A DNA stretch of 64,000 nt from CAMDBL01 sp964498125 (lineage in GTDB: Bacteria; Pseudomonadota; Alphaproteobacteria; Rhizobiales; Hyphomicrobiaceae). Of the stretch, positions 49,958-58,729 are shown one piece after another. Numbering within the stretch: position 1 is the first letter of the stretch; every line of letters starts with the position of its first letter. The DNA is taken from contig CAZCGE010000097.1 in the NCBI GenBank assembly GCA_964498125.1, positions 31,645-95,644 on the forward strand, in the 5' to 3' direction. The position numbers and the translations under genes were made by a program. The notes under the pieces were generated by a model. It ran no database searches. It was not told the origin of the DNA and saw only the letters and a list, made by a program, of their open reading frames with translations.

Positions 49958-50419
49958 ATGCCGAAAGCAAAGCCCCAGACGACGGTTCTTGGCCGCCCGG
50001 CCGCCCTTCCCGAGAGCCCGGAAGCCGCGGTGCTCGACCGCGTGCCGAACCCGCATCCGGACACCCACTACGTCGCCCGCTTCACGGCGCCGGAGTTCAC
50101 CTCGCTGTGCCCGGTCACCGGCCAGCCCGACTTCGCCCATCTGGTCATCGACTATGTGCCGAACAACTGGCTGGTCGAGTCGAAATCGCTCAAGCTCTAT
50201 CTTGCCGCTTTCCGCAATCACGGCGCCTTCCACGAGGACTGCACGGTCGCTGTCGGCAAGCGGCTGCTAGCGCTGCTGGAACCGCATTTCCTGCGCATCG
50301 GCGGCTACTGGTACCCGCGCGGCGGCATGCCGATCGACGTGTTCTGGCAAGCCGGCGAGGCGCCCAAGGGCGTCTGGCTGCCCGATCAGGGCGTGGCGCC
50401 GTATCGTGGGCGCGGGTGA
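49958..50419 (+). CDS. queF: NADPH-dependent preQ0 reductase QueF
   Basis: QueF reduces 7-cyano-7-deazaguanine to preQ1 in queuosine synthesis. The 153-residue protein is the short unimodular type. The catalytic Cys is in FTSLCPVTGQPDF, and the QueF motif ESKSLKLYLAAFRNHGAFHE follows. ATG 49958 gives MPKAKPQTTVLG. Other queuosine genes are not adjacent. Confidence 0.96.
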   Translation: MPKAKPQTTVLGRPAALPESPEAAVLDRVPNPHPDTHYVARFTAPEFTSLCPVTGQPDFAHLVIDYVPNNWLVESKSLKLYLAAFRNHGAFHEDCTVAVGKRLLALLEPHFLRIGGYWYPRGGMPIDVFWQAGEAPKGVWLPDQGVAPYRGRG

Positions 50420-50568
50420 TCGCGGCTCGCGGATCGACAGCGGATCGAGAAACAGATGCCGTGTCAGCCAGCTCTTGCTAAGCTGCGGTCAAGCCTGGGT
50501 CCGCTGAACGGGCGCGGGCATATCACGTGCCGGCTCGACCACGCCGCTGCACAAGGGGAGGAACCGAC

Positions 50569-51543
50569 TTGAGAAAGCTTCTGTCCATCGCGGCTGCCGC
50601 ATGCGCGGCACTATCGGCATCCGCCACGCCGTCGCCGGCCCAGCAGTACCCGCAGCAGACCATCAAGCTGATCGTCTCGTTCGGCGCCGGCGGCGGTTCC
50701 GACATCGTCAGCCGCATCATCGCCCAGCGCCTGCAGGAGAAGCTCGGCCAGCCGGTGATCATCGAGAACCGGCCGGGCGCCGGCGGCCTGATCGGCAACG
50801 AGGCCGTCGCCAATGCGGCGAAGGACGGCTACACCATCGCCAACATGAGCGCCGGCCAGATCATCGCCTCGGTGATGACCAAGCAGCCGAAATTCGACAC
50901 GCTGACCGCCTTCGATCCGATCGCCCAGGTCGCCGAGGCCGGCCTGCTGATCGTCACGCGCAACGACTATCCAGCCAAGAGCATCAAGGAGCTGGTCGCG
51001 ATAGCCAAGGCCGAGCCCGACAAGATCGTCTTTGCCAGCCCCGGCTTCGGCGCCACCCAGCATTTGGCCGCCGAGCTGTTCATGCAGGTCGCCGGAGTCA
51101 AGATGCGGCATGTCCCCTTCCGCACCTCGCCGGATGCCATCACGGCCCTGCTCGGCAACAATGTGGACGTGCTGTTCGACACGGTGACGGCGCTGATCGG
51201 CCAGGTCCAGGCGGGCGAGCTGAGGGCGCTGGCGGTGACCGGCAAGGACCGCTTCCCGGCCGTGCCCGACGTGCCGACCGCCATGGAGTCGGGCGTGCTG
51301 CCGGGCTACGACGTCTCGACCTGGTACGGCTTTTTCGGCCCGCGCGGCATGCCGCCCGCCGTGATCCAGACGCTCAACACCGAGATGAACGCGGTTATCC
51401 GGGAGCCGGCCGTCGCCGAGCGGCTGAGCAAGGTCGGCGTGGTGGTCAAGGGCACCAGCGCCGAGGCTTTCGGCAAGCTGCTCGCCGACGAGCACGCCAA
51501 GTGGAGCGCGGTGCGCGACAAGGCCGGCCTGCAGCAGCGGTAA
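50569..51543 (+). CDS. Bug/TctC-family periplasmic solute receptor
   Basis: A 324-residue Bug receptor. TTG at 50569 is chosen as the start because AGGGGAGG lies 7 nt upstream and the signal peptide (LRKLLSIAAAACAALSASA, cleavage near PAQQ) begins there. The mature part has QQTIKLIVSFGAGGGSDIVSR, GAGGLIGNEAVANAAKDGYTI and GNNVDVLFDTVTALIG. It is the third Bug receptor in 9 kb. The three are diverged, so they probably bind different carboxylates. Confidence 0.93.
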   Translation: MRKLLSIAAAACAALSASATPSPAQQYPQQTIKLIVSFGAGGGSDIVSRIIAQRLQEKLGQPVIIENRPGAGGLIGNEAVANAAKDGYTIANMSAGQIIASVMTKQPKFDTLTAFDPIAQVAEAGLLIVTRNDYPAKSIKELVAIAKAEPDKIVFASPGFGATQHLAAELFMQVAGVKMRHVPFRTSPDAITALLGNNVDVLFDTVTALIGQVQAGELRALAVTGKDRFPAVPDVPTAMESGVLPGYDVSTWYGFFGPRGMPPAVIQTLNTEMNAVIREPAVAERLSKVGVVVKGTSAEAFGKLLADEHAKWSAVRDKAGLQQR

Positions 51544-51644
51544 AGTGCGGGCTTGGCAAGGGCTCAGCCAGTCTCTTTTCCGCCCCATTCGGAACCGATA
51601 GGCTGGCGCACACGCAGTGCGCAGGCAGGTGGAGTGCGGGCCCC

Positions 51645-52295
51645 ATGGCGACGCTCGGGCAGACAACGCGATTGTGCCTGGCGGTGACGGCGGATGCCAG
51701 CGCTGCCAGCGAGCGGCTGTCGGCGGCGCTGGGGATGGGCAACATCGCCTCGGTGATCATCGCGGGCAGCCCGTCCCGCCCGCTCGATGCCGCAACGGCG
51801 CGGCCATTGGTCGAGATCGCACAGCGGGCCGGTGCGGCGGTATTGCTGGCCGACGATGCCCGGCTTGCCCGCACCATCAAGGCCGACGGCGCGCATCTGA
51901 CGGCCTCCGCGCAGCCGCTGGCCGCTTTCCAGCTGGCGCGCGAGATCCTCGGCGGCGGCGCCATTGTCGGCATCGACGCGGGCGGCTCCCGGCATGATGC
52001 CATGGCATTGGCCGAAGCCGGCGCCGACTACATTGGATTTGGCGTCCCCGCCAGCGTGCCAGAGCAGGAGGATGTCCGCGCGTGCCGCCTCGACCTGATC
52101 GCCTGGTGGGCCGAGATTTTCCAGCCGCCGTGCGTCGCCCTCGAGGTCGGCTCGCTGGAAGAAGCGGCCGACCTAGCGGATGCCGGCGCGGATTTCATCG
52201 TCCTGACGATTCCCGGCGGTGCCGCGGTCGGCGACGTGCGCGATATGGTCTCGGCGTATTTGCGGGCGATCGCGCCGCTGGCGATGGCACAGTGA
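51645..52295 (+). CDS. Thiamine-phosphate-synthase-like protein (ThiE/TenI family)
   Basis: A 216-residue TIM-barrel protein of the ThiE/TenI family. RLCLAVTADASAASERL at the N-terminus, AVLLADDARLARTIKADGAHL, and EAGADYIGFGVPASV near the C-terminus follow the family layout. The expected GPxFxT after YIGFG is replaced by VPAS, so catalytic activity is not assured. The Sel1-repeat gene starts 7 nt after its stop, which suggests an operon. No thi genes are nearby. Confidence 0.82.
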   Translation: MATLGQTTRLCLAVTADASAASERLSAALGMGNIASVIIAGSPSRPLDAATARPLVEIAQRAGAAVLLADDARLARTIKADGAHLTASAQPLAAFQLAREILGGGAIVGIDAGGSRHDAMALAEAGADYIGFGVPASVPEQEDVRACRLDLIAWWAEIFQPPCVALEVGSLEEAADLADAGADFIVLTIPGGAAVGDVRDMVSAYLRAIAPLAMAQ

Positions 52296-52302
52296 GGCTT
52301 GG

Positions 52303-53445
52303 ATGATTTTCCGGCCATACGTTGCCTGCCTGATCGCCTGGATCGGCATCTTGCCGCCGATGATGGGCGCGCTGGCGCAGGGCGAAACCAGCTCGTGGTC
52401 GACCAATGTTGCGCCAAAATCCGCCGCGCCACCCGCTGCTGCCGTCAAGACCCAGCCACCACCGAAGTCCAGTCCCGTGGCACAACCCGGCGCCGTCAAG
52501 ACCCAGCCCCAGGGCAAGGCGCAGCCCGGCACTGGCCAGAAGCTGGAGCCGCCCGGCGCCAAGCGTGCCAGCAGCGGCGTGGCGCTGAGCGCGCCGGCCA
52601 GCGGTGATGACGCCGCCTATATGGCCTACGATCAGGGCCAGTATCTGACGGCGCTGAAGCTGGCCGAAGGCGAAGCCGCCAAGGGCGACCCGCAGGCGCA
52701 TACGCTGGTCGGTCGCATCTTCGCCGAGGGGCAGGGCGTTGCCCAGGATTTCGGCGCCGCGGCGCGCTGGTATCAACGCGCCGCCGAACTCGGCGACGTC
52801 GAAGGTATGTTCGCGCTCGGCGTGCAGTTGGCGGACGGCCGCGGCGTCGAGAAGGACCGGGACTTCGCCGCGCAGCTATTCGAGCGCGCGGCGATGAGCG
52901 GGCATGCGCTGGCCAACTACAATCTCGGCCTGCTGTTTCTGCGCGGCGAGGGCAAGCCAGAAAATCCGCATCGCGCCGCCCAGCACATCGGTTATGCCGC
53001 CGAGCGGGGCGTGGCAGCGGCGCAATATGACCTGGGCGGGCTGTACCAGTCGGGTACCGGTGTGCCCAACGATGCGCTGGAGGCAGCGCGCTGGATCGGG
53101 CGCGCCGCGGCCCAGGGCATGGCCGCCGCGCAGTTCGACTACGCCGTCCTGCTGCTGCAAGGCCGCGGTCTCGCCAAGGACCGGGACCTGGCCGTGCCCT
53201 ATTTGCAGTCCGCCGCCAACAAAGGCATTGCCGCCGCGCAAAACCGGCTGGCGCACCTGCATGCCGAAGGCGTCGGGGTGCCGAAAAGTCTGGCGGAGGC
53301 GGCAAAATGGCGCCTCATCGCTCAAGCTTCGGGCTTGGCCGACGAGAAACTCGACCAGCTCGTTACCCGCCTCTCCCGCGCCGACCGGCTGGCGGCTGAG
53401 AAGGCCGCCGCCGCATGGCGCGACCAGACGCTGCTGGTGGAGTGA
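52303..53445 (+). CDS. Sel1-repeat exported protein
   Basis: A 380-residue protein. An N-terminal signal or anchor (FRPYVACLIAWIGILPPMMGALAQ) is followed by a Pro/Lys/Gln-rich linker, then six or seven Sel1-like repeats of about 36 residues (for example GDVEGMFALGVQLADGRGVEKD, AAQYDLGGLYQSGTGVPND). Such repeats scaffold protein interactions, often in the periplasm. ATG 52303 follows a GAGG sequence. Confidence 0.9.
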   Translation: MIFRPYVACLIAWIGILPPMMGALAQGETSSWSTNVAPKSAAPPAAAVKTQPPPKSSPVAQPGAVKTQPQGKAQPGTGQKLEPPGAKRASSGVALSAPASGDDAAYMAYDQGQYLTALKLAEGEAAKGDPQAHTLVGRIFAEGQGVAQDFGAAARWYQRAAELGDVEGMFALGVQLADGRGVEKDRDFAAQLFERAAMSGHALANYNLGLLFLRGEGKPENPHRAAQHIGYAAERGVAAAQYDLGGLYQSGTGVPNDALEAARWIGRAAAQGMAAAQFDYAVLLLQGRGLAKDRDLAVPYLQSAANKGIAAAQNRLAHLHAEGVGVPKSLAEAAKWRLIAQASGLADEKLDQLVTRLSRADRLAAEKAAAAWRDQTLLVE

Positions 53446-53460
53446 GCGGAGCCGCGTCGT

Positions 53461-54780
53461 CTACTTCAACATCTGCGGCACGATCAGATTCGGCAGGAAC
53501 AGTACGATCTCCGGCCAGATAATCAGCATACACAGCACAAGGATCATCGGTATCAGCATGATCATGGTGTCCTTCAGCGCATAGCGCAGGCGCACGCCCG
53601 CCACCGAGCAGGCAATCATCAGGCAGAGCCCGTAGGGCGGCGTCACCAGCCCGAAGGCCAGCGACACGATCGAGATGATGGCGAACTGCACTGGATGCAG
53701 ATCGACCGACCTCGCCAGCGGCTCCAGCACGGTGCCGACGATGATGATCGCCGGGATGGCGTCGAGAAAGCAGCCGACGACGAGAAAACAGAAGGCGATG
53801 AAGAACCCGGCCGCGATCGGCCCCATGCCCCAGGTCGAGACGTTGGCCAGCAGGGCCTCCGGGATCTTGTAGAAGGCCAGCAGCCAGCCGAAGGCGCTGG
53901 CGGTGCCGACGCAGAACAGGGCGACCGAGGCCAGCCGCCCGGTATCGAGCAGCGCGCTATAGAGCTGTTTGCCGCCGATTTCGCGGTAGACGAAGGCGGA
54001 CAGCGCGATCGAGTAGAGCACCGCGACACAGGCCGACTCGGTGGCCGTGAACCAACCGAGCAGGATGCCGCCGACAATGATGAACGGTGTCATCAGCGCC
54101 GGCAGCGAATGCCAGACGGCGCAGCGCATATCCCGCCAGGTTGAGCGCGGATAGGTCGGATAGCCGCGCCGCACGGCATAGATATGCACGGTCAGCATCT
54201 GCGCGCCGGCGATCAGCAGACCGGGGATGATGCCGGCCAGATACATGGCGCCGATCGAGGTCGAGATCAGCCCGCCCCAGACGATCATCAGGATCGATGG
54301 CGGGATGATCACCGCCAGCACCGCCGATACCGCCGTAATGGCGATCGAGAACGAGAGGTCGTAACCCTCCTTGGTCTGCGCATCGATGAAGATTTTTGAC
54401 TGGCTGGCGGCGTCCGCCGTCGAGGAGCCGGAGATGCCGGCAAAAAATACCGACAGCACGACGTTGATCTGCGCCAGGGAGCCCGGCCAGTGCCCGACCA
54501 GGGATTTCGACAGCGTGACCAGCCGATCCGTGATGCCGCCGATGCTCATCAGATTGGCGGTCAGCAGGAAGAAGGGCACCGCCAACAGGATGAACGAGTT
54601 GTAGGCGTTGAAGGTTTCCTGGGCGAGCGTCATCATCGACAGCCGCGGCTCGATCAGCAGGATCGGCAAGCAGGCCAGCCCCAGGGCGAAAGCGACAGGA
54701 ATGCGAAGCACGAGCAACGCCGCGAACGCGCCAAACAGCAATATGGCGGCCTGTCCGGAGGAAAGGACGTTACCGGTCAT
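53461..54780 (-). CDS. dctM: TRAP transporter large permease DctM
   Basis: A 439-residue permease with about twelve helices. It contains the DctM features AVLAVIIPPSILMIVWGGL, the MVWGG-like gate and GLVTPPYGLCLMIACSV near the end. With DctQ it forms the sodium-driven membrane unit of a TRAP carboxylate importer. It starts within the dctQ stop (ATGA overlap). Confidence 0.95.
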   Translation of the reverse strand: MTGNVLSSGQAAILLFGAFAALLVLRIPVAFALGLACLPILLIEPRLSMMTLAQETFNAYNSFILLAVPFFLLTANLMSIGGITDRLVTLSKSLVGHWPGSLAQINVVLSVFFAGISGSSTADAASQSKIFIDAQTKEGYDLSFSIAITAVSAVLAVIIPPSILMIVWGGLISTSIGAMYLAGIIPGLLIAGAQMLTVHIYAVRRGYPTYPRSTWRDMRCAVWHSLPALMTPFIIVGGILLGWFTATESACVAVLYSIALSAFVYREIGGKQLYSALLDTGRLASVALFCVGTASAFGWLLAFYKIPEALLANVSTWGMGPIAAGFFIAFCFLVVGCFLDAIPAIIIVGTVLEPLARSVDLHPVQFAIISIVSLAFGLVTPPYGLCLMIACSVAGVRLRYALKDTMIMLIPMILVLCMLIIWPEIVLFLPNLIVPQMLK

Positions 54781-55292
54781 TGCGTCCCGCCCCCGAGCAG
54801 AATGCGTGCTTCATCGACGATCTGCTCGCCGGCGAAGACGATCCAGGTGAACCCGGCGATCGGCCACGCCACGTGAATCAGCCACAGCGGCAGGTCCGCC
54901 AGCTCCGACGTTCGGTTCCAGGCGAATTTCGTGAACTCGATTCCAGCCCAGACGAACACCAGCGCCAATGCCAGCACGCCGAGCCGCGCGAGGATCCGCA
55001 CCGCCGCCTCCGGGCGCCGCGACAGCTCCGGCCAGACGTCGACCTCGAAATGCTGCGCTTCCCGCACGCCCAGCATGGCGCCGATCATGATCGTCCAGAT
55101 GAACAGGAAGCGCGCCATCTCCTCGGTCCAGATGTAGGAGGGGATCAGCGCGGTGTAGCGCGAGATGATCTGCAGCGTGACGGGAAAGATCAGGATGCCG
55201 ACGCAGCCGACCAGCAGGATCTCGAGCAGCCTGGCATAGCCCGATGTCAATCGTCGCCACAGGCGGCGCGCGTCGGTGTCGACTTCGGTCAT
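54777..55292 (-). CDS. dctQ: TRAP transporter small permease DctQ
   Basis: A 171-residue protein with four membrane helices, including FPVTLQIISRYTALIPSYIW and the conserved TEEMARFLFIWTIMIGAMLGV. I chose ATG 55292 because GGGGGAGA precedes it. It overlaps dctM by 4 nt and follows dctP after a hairpin-containing spacer. Confidence 0.93.
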   Translation of the reverse strand: MTEVDTDARRLWRRLTSGYARLLEILLVGCVGILIFPVTLQIISRYTALIPSYIWTEEMARFLFIWTIMIGAMLGVREAQHFEVDVWPELSRRPEAAVRILARLGVLALALVFVWAGIEFTKFAWNRTSELADLPLWLIHVAWPIAGFTWIVFAGEQIVDEARILLGGGTQ

Positions 55293-55323
55293 CCGGTCTC
55301 CCCCAGGGACGGTCACATAAACT

Positions 55324-55354
55324 GGCCGTGACCGATCCAGGATCAGTCACGGCC
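55324..55354. other. Intercistronic hairpin between dctP and dctQ
   Basis: GGCCGTGACCGATCC and GGATCAGTCACGGCC form a 15-nt inverted repeat with one mismatch and a tight centre. Such structures between a TRAP binding protein and its permease often cut read-through or protect the upstream mRNA, giving more binding protein than permease. Confidence 0.65.
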
Positions 55355-55375
55355 GACAGTCGATTCAGACAACAA

Positions 55376-56374
55376 TCACGCCGCGTTGATCTTGGCGAAG
55401 ATCTCTTCGGCGCCGATTTCCTTGGCATAGGCCGCCATTACTGGGTCGGTCAGCTTCTTCATGGCGTCGCGCTCCTCGAAGGGAACCCGCTTCAGCTTGC
55501 CAGCTTTCTCCAGCGCGTCGAGCTTGATGACCTCCTCGCTCGATTCCAGTGCGCGGCCGAAGTCACCGGCTTCCTGACCGGCTTTCATGATGGCGTCCTG
55601 TAACTCCTTCGGCAGCGTCTTGAGCGTTTTCACCGAGAAGCAGATCGGCCGGATCGAGACGGCGTGCTGGGTCAGGTTGAGGTGCGGGGCGACCTCGTAG
55701 AACTTCATGGCCTCGACGCCGGCTGCCTCGTTCTCGCCGGCGGCGATGACGCCGTTCTGGATGGCGTTGTAGACCTCGTTGTAGGCGATCACCGTCGGGC
55801 TCATGCCCGCTGCGGCAAACGTCCTGGACCAGATCGGCGCGCCCTGTACGCGCACCTTGAGGCCTTTCAGCTCCGCCAGGTTGCGGCAGGGCTTGTTGGC
55901 GAAGATGTTGCGGATGCCGCCGCCGGCATGGCCGATCAGCATGACTTCGGCCTTGGCCGCCACCTCGTCGGCGATCTGCTTCAAGAGATTCTGCCCGACC
56001 ACTTTGTTCATGTGCTCGATGCCCTTGAACACGAAGGGCGCATCGATGAACGGGGCGGCCTTGGCGAAGGTTGACATGTGCGCCGGCGAGACGATGGCGT
56101 AGTCGACGGCTTTGCCTTGCGCCATGTACTCGAAATACTGCTTCTCGAGGCCCAGCGAGGAATTCTTGTGCAGCGTGAAGTTGACCGGCTTGCCGTAATA
56201 TTTGTTCACCAGTTCGCCGAACAGCGTCAGTGCCTTGGTGAAGGCGTGGTCGTCGTTGAACTGGCTGGCGCCGTTCAGTGTGATCGGCGCCTGGGCGCGG
56301 AGCACGTTGGGGAAGCCGGTGATGCCGGCGGCGGACGCCGCGGCAAGACCTTGCAGCACGGTGCGACGTTTCAT
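55376..56374 (-). CDS. dctP: TRAP transporter substrate-binding protein DctP
   Basis: A 332-residue periplasmic receptor. Two in-frame ATGs are present, at 56383 and 56374. AGGGAGG touches the first, so only the second has proper spacing (9 nt), giving MKRRTVLQGLAAASAAGITG, a twin-arginine-like signal. The mature part has SSLGLEKQYFEYMAQG, LKGLKVRVQGAPIWSRTFAAAG and AYNEVYNAIQNGVIAAGE, including the arginine that binds carboxylate in DctP proteins. Confidence 0.94.
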   Translation of the reverse strand: MKRRTVLQGLAAASAAGITGFPNVLRAQAPITLNGASQFNDDHAFTKALTLFGELVNKYYGKPVNFTLHKNSSLGLEKQYFEYMAQGKAVDYAIVSPAHMSTFAKAAPFIDAPFVFKGIEHMNKVVGQNLLKQIADEVAAKAEVMLIGHAGGGIRNIFANKPCRNLAELKGLKVRVQGAPIWSRTFAAAGMSPTVIAYNEVYNAIQNGVIAAGENEAAGVEAMKFYEVAPHLNLTQHAVSIRPICFSVKTLKTLPKELQDAIMKAGQEAGDFGRALESSEEVIKLDALEKAGKLKRVPFEERDAMKKLTDPVMAAYAKEIGAEEIFAKINAA

Positions 56375-56818
56375 GGATTTCATCCTCCCTGATGAGTTGA
56401 GATGGCCGCGTTCGATGGACCAGGACTCGATTATGGCAGATGGACGGAGGCTGGACCAGCACATGCGTTCGACACCTACGTTCGACTGGGCGAGGTAGCG
56501 CCGTTCCCCCACTTCACTCCGCCTCCCGGCCGGAGCCGCCCGGCAGCGCCGGGCGCGCGGAGGTGCCGGGATCTTTCCCGGTCGCAGGTGGACGGCCGTC
56601 ACGAACCTGCACCGGGTAAAGATCCCGGATAACCGCGCCACAAGGATGTGCGCAACAATGAACACCTGTCAGGGCGCGGTTTCCGGGAACGCAGTGGAGG
56701 GGTTTCGGAGAATGCGGTGGCGGGGCTAACAGTGGCGGGGAATGCGCTGGCCAGCGCGCGGCGGCCGGCATAGGCTCGAGGCCAGCACCACGCACCACTG
56801 CCGGGTCGGAGCCAGCTC
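56375..56818. other. Repeat-rich gap upstream of the dehydrogenase gene
   Basis: A 444-nt divergent spacer without genes. It carries two adjacent inverted repeats at 56566-56690. After them comes a stretch with short direct repeats of GGGAATGCG/GGAGAATGCG type around 56688-56745. The dctP promoter should lie at its left end. Confidence 0.5.
56566..56690. repeat. Two adjoining inverted repeats
   Basis: The first repeat pairs CCGGGATCTTT at 56566 with AAAGATCCCGG ending at 56628; its 24-nt arms differ by two single-base indels. The second pairs CCGGATAACCGCGCC (56626-56640) with GGGCGCGGTTTCCGG (56676-56690). They share the CCGGA junction, so this looks like a mosaic of REP-type units. Confidence 0.7.
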
Positions 56819-57850
56819 ATGCGCGCCATGGTCCTCAACGCTTACAACACACCCTTGCAGCTGCAGGAGCTTCCGATCCCGCGGCCGGCAGCGCGCGAAG
56901 TCCTGATCAAGGTGGCGGCCTGCGGCGCGGGCCTGACCCTGCACCACGCGCTGAAAGGCACCACGCCGATCCCGCTGCCCGCCATCGTCGGCCACGAGAT
57001 CTTCGGCGAGGTGGTCGAACTCGGGCCTGGCGCCGAAGGCGTCAAGGTCGGCGACAAGGTGACGCTCTACTGCATCATCCACTGCGGCCAGTGTCGCTTC
57101 TGCCGCACCGGCCGCGAGTCGGTGTGCATCAACAGCCCGGGCATGATCGGCAACGTCCGCCACGGCGGCTTTGCCGAATACATGACGGTGCCCGACAAGA
57201 ACCTGATCAAGCTGCCGCCGGCGCTGATCGAACGCTGCAAACCAGCCGAGATCGCGCCGATCTGCGATGCCATGGCGACGCCGTTCAAGGTGGCCAGGAA
57301 GGCGCGCCTCGCCCCGCTCGAGACCTGCGTCATCTACGGCGCGGCCGGCGGCGTCGGCATCCACATGCTCGACGTGGTCAAGCTCGCCGGCGCGCGCAGC
57401 ATCGCGGTGGATCGCGGCCAGGCCAAGCTCGACGCCCTGGCCGACCTCGGGGCGCACGAGGTGATCGATGCATCGAAGGTGGACGTCGTCGCCGAAGTGA
57501 TGCGCCTGACCGGCGGCTTCGGCGCGGACGTGGTGGCCGATTATGTCGGCTCGAAGGAGACGCTGGAACAGGGGCTGGCTTCACTCGGCAAGGGCGGCCG
57601 CCTGGTCATCGTCGGACTGACGGCCAACGCCGCGCCCGCCTATTCGGCCGGCCTCGTCATGCACAACGAGATCGAGATTTTGGGTTCGCGCGGTTTCAAC
57701 CGGCAGGAAATCCTCGACTGCCTGGACCTGACCGCGCGCGGCCTGCTGCGCTCCATCGTCAACCACGTGCTGCCGCTGGAACAGGCCAACGCCGCCACCG
57801 ACATGGTCCGCTCCGAGCAGAATGTCGGCCGCGTGGTGCTGTCCATGTAG
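56819..57850 (+). CDS. Zinc-dependent alcohol dehydrogenase family protein
   Basis: A 343-residue medium-chain dehydrogenase. The catalytic-zinc region has GHEIFGEVVELG, the structural zinc is bound by four cysteines in CGQCRFCRTGRESVC, and the NAD(P)-binding turn is YGAAGGVGIHML. The first catalytic ligand lies in VAACGAGLTLHH. It starts at ATG 56819 and is not clearly in an operon. The orphan CoA-transferase gene converges 23 nt away. The substrate is unknown. Confidence 0.92.
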   Translation: MRAMVLNAYNTPLQLQELPIPRPAAREVLIKVAACGAGLTLHHALKGTTPIPLPAIVGHEIFGEVVELGPGAEGVKVGDKVTLYCIIHCGQCRFCRTGRESVCINSPGMIGNVRHGGFAEYMTVPDKNLIKLPPALIERCKPAEIAPICDAMATPFKVARKARLAPLETCVIYGAAGGVGIHMLDVVKLAGARSIAVDRGQAKLDALADLGAHEVIDASKVDVVAEVMRLTGGFGADVVADYVGSKETLEQGLASLGKGGRLVIVGLTANAAPAYSAGLVMHNEIEILGSRGFNRQEILDCLDLTARGLLRSIVNHVLPLEQANAATDMVRSEQNVGRVVLSM

Positions 57851-57873
57851 GCCGGCGCACACTTCGCCGCGGC

Positions 57874-58605
57874 CTACGCCACCCCCCAGACCTTGCGCGC
57901 GAAGCCTGGATAGGTCTCGGCGACCTCATGGGCGACCTGGCCGCGCAACAGCGCCAGCGCGTCGGGGCCCAGACTGGTGGTGACCGGCACCTCGGCCGGC
58001 GCGGCATAGGCAAAGCCGGTGGCTGCCTCGACATCGGCCGCCGACACACCGGGATGTGTGCTTTCCAAGCGGAAGCGACCCTGGTCGCGCTCGAACCGGA
58101 ACACCGACAAGCCCGTCACCAGCGCATAGGGTCCTCCCGGTCGATAAACCTCGGGCGGAGAGCTGCCGGCGGCACTGATGAAATCCACGCGCTCGACCAG
58201 CGTGCGCGGCGAGTGCTCCTCGCGGAACAGGATGACGCGCGGGATCAGGTGATACAGGTAGGCCGAGCCGAACGAGCCAGGAAAGCGCACGCGCGCTTGC
58301 GGATAAGGCCCAAGCCCCACGAGATTGATGTTGCCGGCGCCGTCGATCTGCCCACCGGACAGGAAGAAGGCATCGATCCGGCCTTGCGCGGCGCAGTCGA
58401 ACAACTCCTTGCCGCCGTCGGTGAACGGGTTGTGCTCGCGGCTGCCGAGCAGCGAGACGCGCGTTGCTCCCTTCGACAGCGCCCGTGTGAGCAGCGCGGC
58501 ACTGCCCGGGATCGGCGAACTGGCGCCGACGGCGATATGGCCAAGTCCGCTCAGCATGCGGGCGATGGCGGCAATCATGATCTCGGGCGTCGAGTCGGCG
58601 AGCAT
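57874..58605 (-). CDS. CoA-transferase beta subunit, orphan
   Basis: A 243-residue CoA-transferase family I beta-type subunit (glutaconate or IpdB-like). It has GHIAVGASSPIPGSAALL, a FFLSGGQIDGAGNINLVGLG strand-turn (the GxGGF-like region is GGQIDG) and PGGPYALVTGLSVFRF. The start is ATG 58605; ATG 58656 is also possible. The alpha subunit normally precedes it, but here the upstream neighbour is divergent, so the partner is elsewhere or lost. Confidence 0.87.
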   Translation of the reverse strand: MLADSTPEIMIAAIARMLSGLGHIAVGASSPIPGSAALLTRALSKGATRVSLLGSREHNPFTDGGKELFDCAAQGRIDAFFLSGGQIDGAGNINLVGLGPYPQARVRFPGSFGSAYLYHLIPRVILFREEHSPRTLVERVDFISAAGSSPPEVYRPGGPYALVTGLSVFRFERDQGRFRLESTHPGVSAADVEAATGFAYAAPAEVPVTTSLGPDALALLRGQVAHEVAETYPGFARKVWGVA

Positions 58606-58729
58606 GGGGCGCGGTTCCAATGGCACAGGGGCTTCACAAACATTTGCGAGCACCAATCATACAACCCGTGGCAAGGCTCGGTCGAGCTGCGACTCGGATA
58701 GTCACATTCGATGCCACGGAGAAACGATC

